DNA of 64,000 nucleotides. It comes from a bacterium. GTDB taxonomy: Bacteria > Bdellovibrionota_C > UBA2361 > SZUA-149 > JAQTWB01. The DNA lies in the NCBI GenBank assembly GCA_028689495.1, contig JAQTWB010000001.1, positions 1 to 64,000 on the forward strand, in the 5' to 3' direction. The notes below the pieces were generated by a model, which saw only the letters and a list, made by a program, of their open reading frames with translations, ran no database searches and was not told the DNA's origin. Both the position numbers and the translations under genes were made by a program. Positions 7,346 through 18,015 of the stretch are shown here, piece after piece (within the stretch, counting starts at the first letter, position 1; the number at the start of each line of letters is the position of its first letter).

Positions 7346-10327
7346 TTAGCACTTTGCGGCTGGTGCTTCAACTATAGATGGCAGTTCTCGCAGTGCTCGA
7401 AGCATCACTTGCACTGGATGCAGTGCCGCTTTATTGCTGCCGTGGATGATCTGCTGGCGACAGCTGGTGCCACTGGCGACAATCAAGTCATCCGGGTCGG
7501 CTTTTCGCACAGCAGGCAGCAGCACCATTTCGCCAATTTTCATGCTGAGATCGTAATGTTCCCTTTCGTAACCGAAACTTCCGGCCATGCCGCAGCAACC
7601 TGACGGAATCAGATTTACAGAATAGTTTCGTGGGAGGTTAAGCAGTGTCAGTGAATGTTGCGGGTCACAGAGTGCTTTCTGATGGCAATGTAGATGTAGA
7701 TGGATTTTTCGTTTCTCCTCGGTGAATTGATTTGCGGTAATTATTCCCTCAGTAATTTCCCGACTGAGAAATTCTTCGATTGTATAAGATGTTTTGGCGA
7801 GCTGATTTGCTAGTGATGCGGTTTCGTTCATCGGTGAACCATTCCAGGGAAACATCAGGTATTCGTCCCGGAATGACAGGACGGCAGACGGTTCAATGCC
7901 AACAATAGGGGTATTGGTCCTAATGAAGTCAGCAAGAGCTGTAACGGTTTTGACTGCTGTGTTGTGCGCGTGTTTTAGCATGCCTTTAGATATAAGTGCT
8001 CGACCAGATGGGCTGTAGACTGTTTTGACACTATAGTTAAGTCGGGTCAGCAGCTGATAGCTGTCCAAGGCAAGTATGCTGTCACTAAACTGGGTGAATT
8101 CATCAATGTAAAGGCAGACTGTTTTTTTATTATTTGTCGTGGGCCTCTCCCGGCGTTCTGACGCTCGAATCATGGAAGTTCCCGATTTATGGGAGATTGC
8201 CGGCAATTGTCGTTTTGTGCTTATTCCGAGCGCTTGTTTTGCTAATTTTGATTCCAGTAATATGGAACCCAGCTTTTCGGAATATGGTGGGGCAAAAGTT
8301 TGGAAAATTGAGGCAAGAGTATGAAAATTTCCGAAAATGCGGGAGCGGAATTTTACGCCTTGCCGAAGTTGCTGTTGGTAGAGTGATTCGGCTTTAAATG
8401 CGGCCATATCAATGTTGCTGGGGCATTCCCGTTTGCAGCCTTTGCAGCTCAGGCAGAGATCGAGAATATCGATAAGCTCCTGGCTGGAGAATGCCTGTCC
8501 TTCGGTTAAAACGATACGCAGGGTATTGGCACGAGCTCTGGTGCTATCGAGTTCGTTTCTGGTCGCCTGATAGCTAGGGCACATGGTGCCACCACTCCAG
8601 CTCATTTTACGGCAATCTCCAGAGCCGTTGCATTTTTCTACAGCAGCGAGCAGCCCGTTCTCGCCGAAGTTGAGAAATGTTTTTGGAGTTGCTTGCGAAT
8701 CTGAATAAAAGCGCAGGTCAGTGTCAATTGGTAGAGGATCGACTATTTTCCCGGGATTGAAGATATTGTCGGGATCGAAAATCGTCTTAATTTCTCTCAG
8801 CAGCTGATAATTTTTTTCACCGAGCACCAGTGGAATATAACCTGCTCGTACTCTACCATCACCGTGCTCGCCGCTGAGTGAGCCGCCAAACATTTTTATG
8901 AGCTCAGCGGTTTTCCGGCCAATTTCTTTCAGCTGTTTGCGGCCTTCATTGGTTTTCAGGTTCAGTACAGGTCGGAGATGAAGCTCTCCGGCTCCGGCGT
9001 GACCGTAATAGACAGCTGTTTGATTGTAATCCTTCATTAACTTGGCAAACTCGCTGGTGTAAGCTGGTAAGGCAGCAAGCGGCACCGCTCCGTCTTCGAC
9101 AAAAGCAACAGCTTTTGCTTCGCCAGGGACATTGCTAAGTAGACCCAGACCGGCTTGTCGCAGAGACCATACCTTGTTGTCATCAGGCGGAACGACGACT
9201 GGAGCCGCATAGGCGTGTCCATCCCGTGCCATCAATTCTCTAAAAGAGTTTACCGCTCGGGATAGTTTTTCCTCGCTATCTTCACGAAGTTCGACACAGA
9301 GGATCGCTGCGGGATCGCCTTCAACAAAAAAGCGATTGGCGACCTGACCGAGGTTTGTTTTTGTTGCCGTGAGAATTATGCGATCTATCAGTTCACACTG
9401 ATAGGGAGCACAGGACATGGCCAACGGAGTATCCTCCATGCATACCTTCAGTTCATTGTAGTGCAGGCAGATGATAGCGGCGTTGGTTGGAGGTAGTGGC
9501 GACAATGATAATTTTATCGCGGTTGTGATTGCCAGTGTGCCTTCCGAGCCAGCCAGGAGATGGGCGATATTCAGCGGTCTGCCGTTCGGGTTAAAAGGGT
9601 GTTGTTCAATCAGCAGGTCAACGGCATAACCTGTATTGCGCCGATGAATCTCCGGCAAAGGGAATCCCCGGCGTATTTCTTCCTGAACTTCCGGGATAGA
9701 CAGACAAGATATCAGCTGCCGCAGGATCTGACCCTGTCTCGTCTGGCTGTTGCTAATAGCCTGCGTTTCATCAGCTGAATATTCTTTCCATAGAGCTTCT
9801 GAGCCGTCAGTGAGAATTGTTTCTACCTCAAGGACGTGGTCACGTGTACTTCCATACTTGATAGAGCTGCTGCCACAGGAATTGTTGCCGAGCATGCCGC
9901 CCAACATGCAGCGGTTTGCTGTTGAGGTGTTTGGGCCGAAGTGCAGCTTGTAGGGTTTAAGGGCCAGATTCAGCTCGTCGCGGATTACACCCGGTTCTAC
10001 AATCGCCCACATCTCGCTTGGGTTAATTTCGATAATCCGATTAAGGTGCCTGCCCAGATCGAGGATAACCCCGTTACCGACACATTGCCCAGCCAGGCTA
10101 GTGCCCGCGGCGCGCGGGATCAGTGGTATTTTCAGCTCTGCGGCTTTTTTTACCAGAAGCTTCAGACCGTATTTGTTGCGGGGAAAAATAACCGCCTCGG
10201 GTTGAACCTCGTAAATAGAGGCATCTGTGGCATAGGCAAAGCGGTGGAGAGAATCGGTGTGGACTTCCGCGATACCCGCCGATTCGCAAAATCCGAGAAA
10301 TGCTATGATGTTATTCTGCTTGGACAT
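7346..10327 (-). CDS. FAD-linked oxidase / Fe-S protein, YdiJ-type D-2-hydroxyacid dehydrogenase
   Basis: A 993-residue fusion of a GlcD-like and a GlcF-like part, the size of E. coli YdiJ. Residues ~45-270 are a PCMH-type FAD domain (IPRAAGTSLAGQCVGNGV), followed by the FAD-oxidase C domain with GEHGDGRVRAGYIP. Next come two Fe-S regions: CNGSGDCRKMSWSGGTMCPS, and a 4Fe-4S motif CLSCKGCKRECP. The C-terminal half ends in a cysteine-rich CCGMAGSFGYE block. Such enzymes oxidise D-lactate or D-2-hydroxyglutarate and pass electrons to the quinone pool, which fits the downstream menaquinone genes. The substrate is inferred. The start region contains an unusual inverted repeat, described separately. 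Confidence 0.87.
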   Translation of the reverse strand: MSKQNNIIAFLGFCESAGIAEVHTDSLHRFAYATDASIYEVQPEAVIFPRNKYGLKLLVKKAAELKIPLIPRAAGTSLAGQCVGNGVILDLGRHLNRIIEINPSEMWAIVEPGVIRDELNLALKPYKLHFGPNTSTANRCMLGGMLGNNSCGSSSIKYGSTRDHVLEVETILTDGSEALWKEYSADETQAISNSQTRQGQILRQLISCLSIPEVQEEIRRGFPLPEIHRRNTGYAVDLLIEQHPFNPNGRPLNIAHLLAGSEGTLAITTAIKLSLSPLPPTNAAIICLHYNELKVCMEDTPLAMSCAPYQCELIDRIILTATKTNLGQVANRFFVEGDPAAILCVELREDSEEKLSRAVNSFRELMARDGHAYAAPVVVPPDDNKVWSLRQAGLGLLSNVPGEAKAVAFVEDGAVPLAALPAYTSEFAKLMKDYNQTAVYYGHAGAGELHLRPVLNLKTNEGRKQLKEIGRKTAELIKMFGGSLSGEHGDGRVRAGYIPLVLGEKNYQLLREIKTIFDPDNIFNPGKIVDPLPIDTDLRFYSDSQATPKTFLNFGENGLLAAVEKCNGSGDCRKMSWSGGTMCPSYQATRNELDSTRARANTLRIVLTEGQAFSSQELIDILDLCLSCKGCKRECPSNIDMAAFKAESLYQQQLRQGVKFRSRIFGNFHTLASIFQTFAPPYSEKLGSILLESKLAKQALGISTKRQLPAISHKSGTSMIRASERRERPTTNNKKTVCLYIDEFTQFSDSILALDSYQLLTRLNYSVKTVYSPSGRALISKGMLKHAHNTAVKTVTALADFIRTNTPIVGIEPSAVLSFRDEYLMFPWNGSPMNETASLANQLAKTSYTIEEFLSREITEGIITANQFTEEKRKIHLHLHCHQKALCDPQHSLTLLNLPRNYSVNLIPSGCCGMAGSFGYEREHYDLSMKIGEMVLLPAVRKADPDDLIVASGTSCRQQIIHGSNKAALHPVQVMLRALRELPSIVEAPAAKC

Positions 10328-10331
10328 TTTT

Positions 10332-10406
10332 ATACCGTTTCAAAAAATTCCCCTTTTCGCTGAAAAAACCAAAGATTTTTCACTTTTTCCATAATTGAAA
10401 CGGTAT
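10332..10406. promoter_or_regulatory. Long-spaced 12-bp inverted repeat upstream of the dehydrogenase gene
   Basis: ATACCGTTTCAA at 10332-10343 is repeated exactly in inverted form, TTGAAACGGTAT, at 10395-10406. The proximal half ends 4 bp before the start codon at 10327, where a ribosome site would be expected; none is visible. The two centres are 63 bp apart, close to six helical turns, as expected for a repressor or activator that binds two half-sites on the same DNA face. The regulator is unknown. Confidence 0.5.
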
Positions 10407-10669
10407 TGGTAGTCTTGCCTAAAATTTGAGAAATTTCAGGCTATTGCAAACTTTGCTCGCCAAACTCCTGCGGAGACTGATTATGCCGTGTCAGTATTTC
10501 TTACTGTCCTACCGTTCAACCGAGTTTTTTGACGCGGTATAATATGTGTCCAGATGGCGCAGGTTGTGCATAACTTGAGTCAGGTTTATCGCCCGACTTT
10601 TGCAATTGAGTGATTGCCCGATAGATATCACTCCTTTATCTTTAGGGCGATTGTTGCTTGTGGTTGATA

Positions 10670-10736
10670 AATATACCTTTCTCACTATTAATTCCCCGAC
10701 CTTGGTCGGCAATGTCGTGAGAGGTAGGGGTATATT
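10670..10736. other. Triple nested inverted repeat (possible leader hairpin)
   Basis: Three concentric pairings: AATATACC (10670-10677) with GGTATATT (10729-10736), CTCAC (10681-10685) with GTGAG (10717-10721), and CCGACC (10696-10701) with GGTCGG (10704-10709). No T-run follows, so it is not a simple terminator. It lies ~95 bp upstream of the GTG at 10832 and could be a transcript leader structure or an operator. Confidence 0.5.
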
Positions 10737-10831
10737 GGCGCAGACTTAATCCTGATGTCTTGCAGATATTTGCTTGAACTCAGAGTACATTAAACGGGGT
10801 TGTAGTGTATCGGACAGTTAAGGAGGCGTTT

Positions 10832-11803
10832 GTGGCAAAAAAGCAGTTAGGAAAGCAGGCAGCACAGGCTGCAGAAAACGATAGTCTGAAAAGCAGACTG
10901 GGGCGGATGACAGATTTCAGGCTACTTCTGCCATTATCAGTGCAGGGGTTTTTGGCTTCTCAGCGTTCCGGGTTTCAGCTTTTCATTTTGATGGCGACGC
11001 CCTTGTTGCTTCCGCTTGTGCTGTACGGGGGGTTGCGAGAGGTGGAGTCATTTTTCTTCCTCTCCCTTTTTATGATTTCTGCATTTGTGTTTTCCGGCAC
11101 CCTACCGGGATCAAGGCTTTTTCCGGAGCTTTCGTTAAGCATTCTGCCGTCTTCGAGCAAAGGGGTCAGAGTTCATTTTGTCGCGTCTCTGGTGTTGATG
11201 CTGATAACCGGCCTTCATTACCTGAAGGTTGCTGGCTCGATTGCCGAAGCATCGGAACATCTTGGTGAGTTGCTTTTTGTGTTTTTTGCTATTTTGCCGG
11301 CGCTTTCTACCGCAAATTCAGTTTTCGGCCTTTGGCTGACCATGATGGGGTCTTTTCTTTTTATATCCGTTGCTCCGGTTATTTTCGTAGCTACCCAGAC
11401 AGGAAGCTACTTTCCGGGTCTTTTCTTTTTTGGATATTTTATTGCATGTTTTTATGTCGCACTGCTTTTGATTGAACATGACAATTTGCTGAAAGAACAG
11501 GGCTTTCGGCGATTTGAGAATGCACATTCCGGTAAAAGAGGAGACTATCTGAGGCCCAAAGGTTCGAGTATCTTGCTGGCAGTTTTTATTTTGTTCATGC
11601 CAGCTTTGGTGATTGCTTTGACATCCCTTGGTAAGTTGCCGTGGTGGATGATGCTGACAGTGATTCCGATACCACCTGCTGCAGCGATTTGTAATGCCTA
11701 TACCTCCAGCAGTCAGACAAATGAGACTTTGACAGTCGCCATTGCCGAACTTCTGCTGATTGCCTTTGCGTTACTGATGTCTGGCGCTCTAATCCTTCAT
11801 TGA
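10832..11803 (+). CDS. Unknown polytopic membrane protein
   Basis: About 323 residues with eight or nine hydrophobic helices after a short basic N-terminal tail (VAKKQLGKQAAQAAEN). I do not recognise a family signature. The helices are separated by a cytoplasmic-looking basic loop (HSGKRGDYLRPKG). The segment LPWWMMLTVIPIPPAAAICN near the C-terminus faintly resembles the late helices of UbiA-type prenyltransferases, but neither Asp-rich motif is present. The frame could start at a GTG at 10805. The GTG at 10832 is preferred because TAAGGAGG ends 5 bp before it. It stands alone between divergent and convergent neighbours. Confidence 0.7.
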   Translation: MAKKQLGKQAAQAAENDSLKSRLGRMTDFRLLLPLSVQGFLASQRSGFQLFILMATPLLLPLVLYGGLREVESFFFLSLFMISAFVFSGTLPGSRLFPELSLSILPSSSKGVRVHFVASLVLMLITGLHYLKVAGSIAEASEHLGELLFVFFAILPALSTANSVFGLWLTMMGSFLFISVAPVIFVATQTGSYFPGLFFFGYFIACFYVALLLIEHDNLLKEQGFRRFENAHSGKRGDYLRPKGSSILLAVFILFMPALVIALTSLGKLPWWMMLTVIPIPPAAAICNAYTSSSQTNETLTVAIAELLLIAFALLMSGALILH

Positions 11804-11904
11804 TTATCGTCACTGATTATACTCTCGCACTTTAGTTTTTCCGATCCGTATACTGCCATACGGACCAGTATATTGGAGCTGCGCGAGCAGCGATCAGCCG
11901 GTTG

Positions 11905-13053
11905 CTATTCTGAATCAAGTTTGAGGCTGAACTCTTCAGAACCGCTCGCTTTGCCTTGGAAGGCCCCGGATTTGCTGTCTGTAAATCCTTCTTCTTCAGA
12001 CAGTTTGACCTTGAGTCGAAGGTTATTGGCGCTGTCAGCGTTTCTTAAAGCTTCGTCGAGGGAGATTTTCCCCTCACGGTACAGGTCGTAGAGATGCATA
12101 TCAAAGGTTTGCATGCCGACGGTTGCACCTTTTTCCATTGCTTCCTTAAGCTCGTGTATTTCACCCTTGTGGATCAAGTCTTTCACTCTGGGGCTGGAGA
12201 GAAGGATTTCCACAGCGGCAACCCGGGAGCCATCGACCGTGCGGATCAATCTCTGGCTGAGAATCCCGCGAAGGTTCAGTGAAAGCTGAAGGTATATTTG
12301 CTTGTGGCGATCGTGGGGGAAGAAATTCATAATGCGTTCCATCGCCTGGTTTGCATTGTTTGAATGCAGGGTCGCGAGGCAAAGGTGACCAGTTTCGGCG
12401 AATGTAATTGCGGCCTCCATGGTGACAGAGTCGCGAATTTCACCAATCAGAATCACGTCCGGTGCCTGGCGCAGGGCATTTTTCAAGGCATGATGGTAGT
12501 CCATGGTGTCGACGCCAATTTCACGTTGTGAAATGAGAGACTTCTTGTGCTCGTGGACAAATTCAATAGGATCTTCGATTGTAATTATGTGACCGGCCTG
12601 GTTGGTGTTGCGGTAGTCGATCATCGCGGCAAGTGATGTCGATTTGCCTGACCCTGTAGCCCCAACTACCAGGACCAGTCCACGCTTGGTCATCGAGACA
12701 TCTTTCAAAACACTTGGTAACTGTAAATCATCGAGTGAGGGGATCTGACTTTTGATGCGTCTGATCACCATGCCGACCGAACCTCGCTGTTGAAAGATGT
12801 TAACCCGGTAACGCCCGAGAGCACTGTAATACAGGGCCAGATTCTGCTCGTTGAATTCGTCAAAGTCGCGTTGTTGTTTCTCGTTCATGATGCTCATCGC
12901 CAGAGCCGAGGTCTCCTCTGGTGAAAGTGAGCGATTGCCGGCTGGTCTGACTACACCATTGACGCGATAGCAAGGAGGGCTGTCGACTGTGATATAGAGG
13001 TCGGATGCATCATGTTCATTCATTATAGTCAGTAGTTTTTTAAAATCCAGCAT
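11905..13053 (-). CDS. pilU: PilT-like type IV pilus retraction ATPase (PilU type)
   Basis: 382 residues of a GSPII_E/PilT ATPase: a PAS-like N-terminal domain (residues 1-100), Walker A GATGSGKST, Asp box ITIEDPIEFVHEHKK, Walker B ILIGEIRD and a His box with TLHSNNANQAMERI. The extended Ser/Glu-rich C-terminus and the lack of an exact AIRNLIRE motif (here RVKDLIHKGEI) match PilU rather than PilT. PilU assists PilT in pilus retraction under load. It follows pilT by about 40 bp and is probably cotranscribed with it. Confidence 0.85.
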   Translation of the reverse strand: MLDFKKLLTIMNEHDASDLYITVDSPPCYRVNGVVRPAGNRSLSPEETSALAMSIMNEKQQRDFDEFNEQNLALYYSALGRYRVNIFQQRGSVGMVIRRIKSQIPSLDDLQLPSVLKDVSMTKRGLVLVVGATGSGKSTSLAAMIDYRNTNQAGHIITIEDPIEFVHEHKKSLISQREIGVDTMDYHHALKNALRQAPDVILIGEIRDSVTMEAAITFAETGHLCLATLHSNNANQAMERIMNFFPHDRHKQIYLQLSLNLRGILSQRLIRTVDGSRVAAVEILLSSPRVKDLIHKGEIHELKEAMEKGATVGMQTFDMHLYDLYREGKISLDEALRNADSANNLRLKVKLSEEEGFTDSKSGAFQGKASGSEEFSLKLDSE

Positions 13054-13093
13054 GGTTTCTGTCCTCAGGTTTTAGTTGTTCGGGCCTATGTTG

Positions 13094-14161
13094 TCAGTTT
13101 TTTGTCGCACTTGTTGCTCCAACCGATTTAAACATGTTTGGGTCACCACTTTTTTCAATTGCGTGTTCTTCCGTGATTAGGCCTTGTTGAACGAGGTTGA
13201 TCAGGCTTTGCTGCATCGTTGCCATTCCAACATTTTGACTGGTCTGTATTACTCCAGGGATCTGGTGGATCTTGTTTTCGCGAATGAGGTTTTTCACCGC
13301 GGTTGTTCCGATCAGAATTTCCAATGCGGCGACACGACCGCCTCCGATTTTTTTACAAAGGGTCTGTGTGATGATTGCCTGGACTGATTCGGCAAGCATT
13401 GCCCGTACCTGTCCTTGTTGATTTGCCGGGAAAACGTCAATTATACGGTCGACGGTTTTTGGTGCACTTGAGGTATGTAGTGTGCCAAATACCAGGTGAC
13501 CTGTTTCTGCTGCAGTTAGTGCCAGCTGGATAGTCTCCAGGTCACGCATTTCGCCGACAAGAATAATATCTGGGTCTTCACGAAGGGCAGCTCGTAGAGC
13601 GGAGTTGAAGGAATCCGTATGTGGTCCTACTTCACGTTGGTTGACCAGGCATTTTTTTGTTGGGTGGACAAATTCAATTGGATCCTCGATTGTCAGTATA
13701 TGTCCTTCGCGCTCTTCGTTAACGAGGTTTATCATTCCCGCAAGTGTCGTTGATTTTCCTGAGCCGGTAGGTCCGGTCACCAGTACGAGGCCTTTTTCCC
13801 GACGGGTTATCTGCGCGAGGATTGATGGCATTCCAAGTTGTTCGAGGCTGAGGATCTTTGTCGGAATGATTCGAAATACTCCACCCACTCCACGACGTTG
13901 GCGAAAGACGTTGACACGAAAGCGGGCGTGTTCACCCAGCTCGATAGAGAAGTCGACATCATTTTTCTGTTCGAAAATTTTTCGCTGGTTATCGCCCATA
14001 ATATCGTAGAGCATTTCCGCTGTTTGTTCTGCTGTCAGAACCGGGACTTTGATTTTTCGAATAGAACCATCAACCCGGATCATTGGTGCTTCACCAGCTG
14101 TAATGTGGAGGTCGGAGCCGTTGTTTTGATAAGTGAACTGCAGAAGTTGAGTAATATCCAT
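13094..14161 (-). CDS. pilT: Type IV pilus retraction ATPase PilT
   Basis: 355 residues from the chosen start. Walker A is GPTGSGKSTT, the Asp box ILTIEDPIEFVHPTKK, Walker B ILVGEMRDLET and the His box GTLHTSSAPKTVDRI. AVKNLIRENKIHQIPG matches the AIRNLIRE retraction motif of PilT. It forms the hexameric motor that depolymerises type IV pili for twitching. The ATG at 14161 is preferred over an upstream in-frame ATG at 14185 because an AGG-containing site precedes it and it begins the family-typical MDITQLL. It is first in a pilT-pilU pair and divergent from mfd. Confidence 0.93.
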   Translation of the reverse strand: MDITQLLQFTYQNNGSDLHITAGEAPMIRVDGSIRKIKVPVLTAEQTAEMLYDIMGDNQRKIFEQKNDVDFSIELGEHARFRVNVFRQRRGVGGVFRIIPTKILSLEQLGMPSILAQITRREKGLVLVTGPTGSGKSTTLAGMINLVNEEREGHILTIEDPIEFVHPTKKCLVNQREVGPHTDSFNSALRAALREDPDIILVGEMRDLETIQLALTAAETGHLVFGTLHTSSAPKTVDRIIDVFPANQQGQVRAMLAESVQAIITQTLCKKIGGGRVAALEILIGTTAVKNLIRENKIHQIPGVIQTSQNVGMATMQQSLINLVQQGLITEEHAIEKSGDPNMFKSVGATSATKN

Positions 14162-14352
14162 AAAACCTGTACCAGAAATGCGCATTTAAGGTCGCATTGT
14201 GAAATCAAAATAGATCGCGATTAGTCCTTATGGAGAGCCTGTCTTGAAGTTCAGCCTCCTGGAAAATAGATCGACCGTATTTTGGAACTACTTTAGCTGT
14301 CGCTTTACTGATGGTTGAGGAGACAGGTAAACCCCTTTAATTTTAGTGAGTT

Positions 14353-17300
14353 ATGGATCGATATCGAGCCTTGAATTCGGCAATGGTGGCGTTTGCTGTG
14401 GGGTTGGTTCTGCAGAAGAAACCTCGTGAAAGGGCCGGTCGGGGGCGCTCTGCCGATACTTTGTTGTTACTGGCATCCGGGGCCGCTCAGGCAGAGGAGT
14501 TGCTGGATAATCTGACCTTTTTTTACTCGGCACAAGATACTGCTGTGGGGAGACAGATTTTGTATTTTCCTGCATGGGAAGTATTGCCTTTCGATGAGCT
14601 CTCACCGTCTATTGAGAGTTCTTCCGTGAGGCTCACAACACTTCATACTTTGGCATGTAGGAAAAGTGGAGCAGACGATAGTGCTGCATTTAGAACTATT
14701 GTTATCGCCCCGATTCAGGCGGTCATGCAGAGAGTTGTTACCCCAAAGCAGCTTGGTGAAGTGACAATTTCGCTTTCTGTCGGTGACCATATTAACTGCA
14801 ATCAGCTTGTGTCTCGTCTTGTACATTTGGGATATTCGCGGGTGACACTGGTTGAAGAAAAGGGACAGTTCGCTGTTCGCGGGACAATTGTTGATGTTTT
14901 TCTTCCAGATGAAATCTGGCCATTGCGCATAGAGTTTTATTTTGACGAAGTGACAGGACTGAGGTTTTTTGATGCCGAGAATCAGCGTAGCATATACTCC
15001 TCAACTCATGCAGACATTCTGCCCGTGCGTGAGATTTTCATGCCGCAAACTGCGGATGAAATACGGTGTGCGCTACGGCGATTGACAGATCGGGGGAATG
15101 AACTGTCTTGTCCGGTTCGCCGTGTGAGGCAGCTTGAGTTGACGATTCAGGAAGAGATGCTTCCCATCGGGATCGAGCATTTGATGCCACTTGTTCACAA
15201 GGACACGGCCACTCTCTGGGATTATCTGCCAATTTCTTCCCAAGTCATGCTTTATGAAGAAGCGGAGTGCTTCAATGCTATAGATGACTTTTCCGCCTTG
15301 CTTCACGAGCGGGCGCATGTGGCGAACCGTGTTTCCTTGCTGTATCCGTCAATTCCCCTCGCCTATCAGGAAGGCGAGGAATTTGTGCGAAGGCTGCAGG
15401 CGGGCTGTGCTGCCAGTTTTAGTTCACATGATATTACAGTTGGACTTGATGATTCATCCCTCGAACTGCCTTATCGCAGTCATGGCTCCTTCATAGAGAA
15501 ATCCAAACATCAGAAGGGAGATGACTCAGGAGGTTATCTGGAGCCTTTGGCTCGCAGGTTACGGCAAGCACTCGGAGCAGGTGAAAGGGCGCTAATAGTT
15601 GTCAGTTCTAGCAGCCGGTTTGCGCGGATGCAGGAGCTTCTGCTTGGCTATAATCTTAAAGCAGAAACCGTCGAGGTGTCTTTTTGCGAATGGTATGCAG
15701 AAACCCCTCAGCCGGGATTATATCTGATTGCGGGTGAGTTGCGCGGAGGTTTTTCCGCCAGTGAAGAAAAATTGTTGCTCGTTAGCGAGAATGAGATTTT
15801 TCCTGAATCTGCCCGCAAGAATCGTAGATTGGGTCGTGCGCGTAAGAAAGCTCGACGATTAATTGACGAGATCTCGAAACTGACGGAAGGGGATCACATT
15901 GTCCATATCGATCACGGGATAGGAATATATCGTGGCCTCAATCAGCTTACCGTGGAAGGGGTTACGGGTGATTATGTTTATCTTGAATACGCCGATGGGG
16001 CCAAGCTTTACCTGCCTGTAGATCAAATCTCCCGGGTGCAGCGCTATGTTGGCGCTGAAGGCAAGGCCCCTTCATTGAGCCGATTGGGCTCTCCGCAGTG
16101 GGCTAAGACCAAAGAAAAGGTCAAGGAGCGGGTTGCTGAATTTGCTGGAAGGTTGCTGGCTCTTTACGCTGAGCGGGAGATTGTCAAGGGCGTGCACTTT
16201 GGGGAAGTCGATTCTGAGGATAAGGCATTTGCCGATGCTTTCCCCTACGAGGAAACACCTGATCAGGAGCAGGCAATCAGAGATGTTCTTGCCGACATGG
16301 CGAGTGACAAGCCGATGGATAGACTGGTTTGTGGCGACACCGGATACGGTAAAACTGAAGTGGCACTCAGGGCCGCATATAAAGCTGTAAATGCCGGTTA
16401 CCAGGTGGCTGTTCTGGTGCCGACAACAATTCTTGCTGATCAGCATTTTGAAACATTTAAGCAGCGTTTTCTTGATTTCCCCGTTCGGGTAGGCTGTTTG
16501 AGCCGATTTTTTTCTGCGGCGGAAAACCGGAACACTCTGGATGCGCTGGCCGAAGGTAAACTTGATGTCATTATTGGCACTCATCGTCTGCTGCAAAAGG
16601 ATGTAAAATTCAGTAATCTTGGTTTGCTGGTTATTGACGAAGAACATCGCTTTGGTGTGGCGCATAAAGAGAAATTAAAACGTTATAAATCAGCGGTTGA
16701 TATCTTGACACTTACGGCGACACCGATCCCTCGGACTTTGCATATGTCACTGGTCAGTATTCGCGACTTGAGTGTGATTGAGACGCCTCCGACAGACCGC
16801 CATGCCATTCGGACTTATCTTGCACCTTATACGGATGAGGTCGTTCGTGAAGCTGTGATGCGAGAGGTTTCCCGCGGTGGACAGGTCTACTACATTCATA
16901 ACCGTGTGCAGAATATTGCTCTTGTTGTTGACGATCTGCGTGAGTTGTTGCCTGAAGTAAAGATTGACTATGCGCATGGGCAAATGAAGGAAAATCAGCT
17001 TGAAGACGTGATGCATCGTTTTTTTCTCGGCAAGGTTGATTTGCTTGTTTGTACAACGATTGTTGAATCTGGGCTTGATGTGCCGAATGCAAACACGATT
17101 ATTGTGCGAGAGGCGGATTGCTTCGGGTTAGCGCAACTGTATCAGCTCCGGGGTCGGGTCGGTAGAAGTGCGCGGCGTGCCTATGCCTATTTGCTTGTGA
17201 AGAATATGAATACCTTAAGTGATGATGCAAAGAAGCGGCTCAAGGTGCTTCAGGCGCTGGATGATCTTGGAATGGGGTTTCGTCTGGCGCTACAGGATAT

Positions 17301-17925
17301 GGAAATTCGCGGTGCGGGTAATCTGCTTGGACAGGATCAATCTGGTGAGGTCGTTCAGGTTGGTTATGAAATGTATTCCAGGATACTGCGCGAGGCGGTT
17401 CATGAGCTTCATCGTGGGACTGGAAGTAAGTCCGCTGAGGGTGAGGCTGTTTGTGCCTTTGATATAGATCCGGAAATTATTATTGGCTTCCCGGGCTATA
17501 TTCCCGAAGAATACGTTCCCGATGTCAGTGAACGTCTGATTCTTTATCAGAGGCTTACTCAAATACGCGATGAGAGTGATGGGAGAAATATTTTGGAGGA
17601 GATGTCTGATCGATTTGGGAATCCACCGTCAGTGGTGCATGCCCTGGTTGAGAGGATGTTGCTCAGGGTAATCTTATGTCGAGCCGGGGTCGTTCGGTGC
17701 GAGGTCCGGCGAGGACATTTGCGGCTGCAGTTTCATCCCGATGCGGGTTTCGACCCGCAATTAGCCATTAGCGCTGTGATGGAATCTGGGGGGCTGGTTC
17801 GTCTTTCTCCGAAAGGAATACTCGATCAGCGCTTGAGAGATGGTGAGGGGGATAGTATTGATGACATCTCTCGGTTGGTGCTTGAGCTGTTGGGTAGGAT
17901 TACTGGCCAGGCAAGTGTAATCTAA
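14353..17925 (+). CDS. mfd: Transcription-repair coupling factor Mfd
   Basis: 1190 residues, normal for Mfd. The N-terminal third is the UvrB-homology region that contacts UvrA ([15 protein letters not shown] near residue 75). The central [17 protein letters not shown] starts the RNA polymerase-interacting CarD/RID domain. The RecG-like translocase follows, with Walker [10 protein letters not shown] near 661, the Walker B DEEH at ~761 and [13 protein letters not shown] after it. The QLRGRVGRS helicase motif and a C-terminal TRCF domain complete it. Mfd removes stalled RNA polymerase and recruits UvrA. A UvrA paralogue and radC lie downstream on the same strand, so this is a loose DNA-repair neighbourhood. 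Confidence 0.97.
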   Translation: MDRYRALNSAMVAFAVGLVLQKKPRERAGRGRSADTLLLLASGAAQAEELLDNLTFFYSAQDTAVGRQILYFPAWEVLPFDELSPSIESSSVRLTTLHTLACRKSGADDSAAFRTIVIAPIQAVMQRVVTPKQLGEVTISLSVGDHINCNQLVSRLVHLGYSRVTLVEEKGQFAVRGTIVDVFLPDEIWPLRIEFYFDEVTGLRFFDAENQRSIYSSTHADILPVREIFMPQTADEIRCALRRLTDRGNELSCPVRRVRQLELTIQEEMLPIGIEHLMPLVHKDTATLWDYLPISSQVMLYEEAECFNAIDDFSALLHERAHVANRVSLLYPSIPLAYQEGEEFVRRLQAGCAASFSSHDITVGLDDSSLELPYRSHGSFIEKSKHQKGDDSGGYLEPLARRLRQALGAGERALIVVSSSSRFARMQELLLGYNLKAETVEVSFCEWYAETPQPGLYLIAGELRGGFSASEEKLLLVSENEIFPESARKNRRLGRARKKARRLIDEISKLTEGDHIVHIDHGIGIYRGLNQLTVEGVTGDYVYLEYADGAKLYLPVDQISRVQRYVGAEGKAPSLSRLGSPQWAKTKEKVKERVAEFAGRLLALYAEREIVKGVHFGEVDSEDKAFADAFPYEETPDQEQAIRDVLADMASDKPMDRLVCGDTGYGKTEVALRAAYKAVNAGYQVAVLVPTTILADQHFETFKQRFLDFPVRVGCLSRFFSAAENRNTLDALAEGKLDVIIGTHRLLQKDVKFSNLGLLVIDEEHRFGVAHKEKLKRYKSAVDILTLTATPIPRTLHMSLVSIRDLSVIETPPTDRHAIRTYLAPYTDEVVREAVMREVSRGGQVYYIHNRVQNIALVVDDLRELLPEVKIDYAHGQMKENQLEDVMHRFFLGKVDLLVCTTIVESGLDVPNANTIIVREADCFGLAQLYQLRGRVGRSARRAYAYLLVKNMNTLSDDAKKRLKVLQALDDLGMGFRLALQDMEIRGAGNLLGQDQSGEVVQVGYEMYSRILREAVHELHRGTGSKSAEGEAVCAFDIDPEIIIGFPGYIPEEYVPDVSERLILYQRLTQIRDESDGRNILEEMSDRFGNPPSVVHALVERMLLRVILCRAGVVRCEVRRGHLRLQFHPDAGFDPQLAISAVMESGGLVRLSPKGILDQRLRDGEGDSIDDISRLVLELLGRITGQASVI

Positions 17926-18015
17926 GCACAGCAAGTGGCTTGACCGGGGTATATAGAAGCAGCCGCGCTAGCGGATGCGACCAAAGACCAATATGCTGCT
18001 TCAGATTAAGGTGTT

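Larger units (their letters stand above)
10328..10831. other. Divergent intergenic region between the dehydrogenase and a membrane-protein gene
   Basis: About 500 bp without a convincing gene. It contains the long-spaced inverted repeat at 10332-10406 and a triple nested stem at 10670-10736, both listed separately. A 67-codon minus-strand frame (10509-10712) covers the nested stem, has no ribosome site and no recognisable features; I treat it as chance. Confidence 0.5.

Noticed and set aside
11846-11863. CCGTAT-ATACGG hairpin between convergent genes as a terminator
   Set aside because: No T-run follows on either strand; possible but too weak to call.
16072-16665. 197-residue open frame opposite mfd
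   Set aside because: Antisense shadow of the conserved helicase region.
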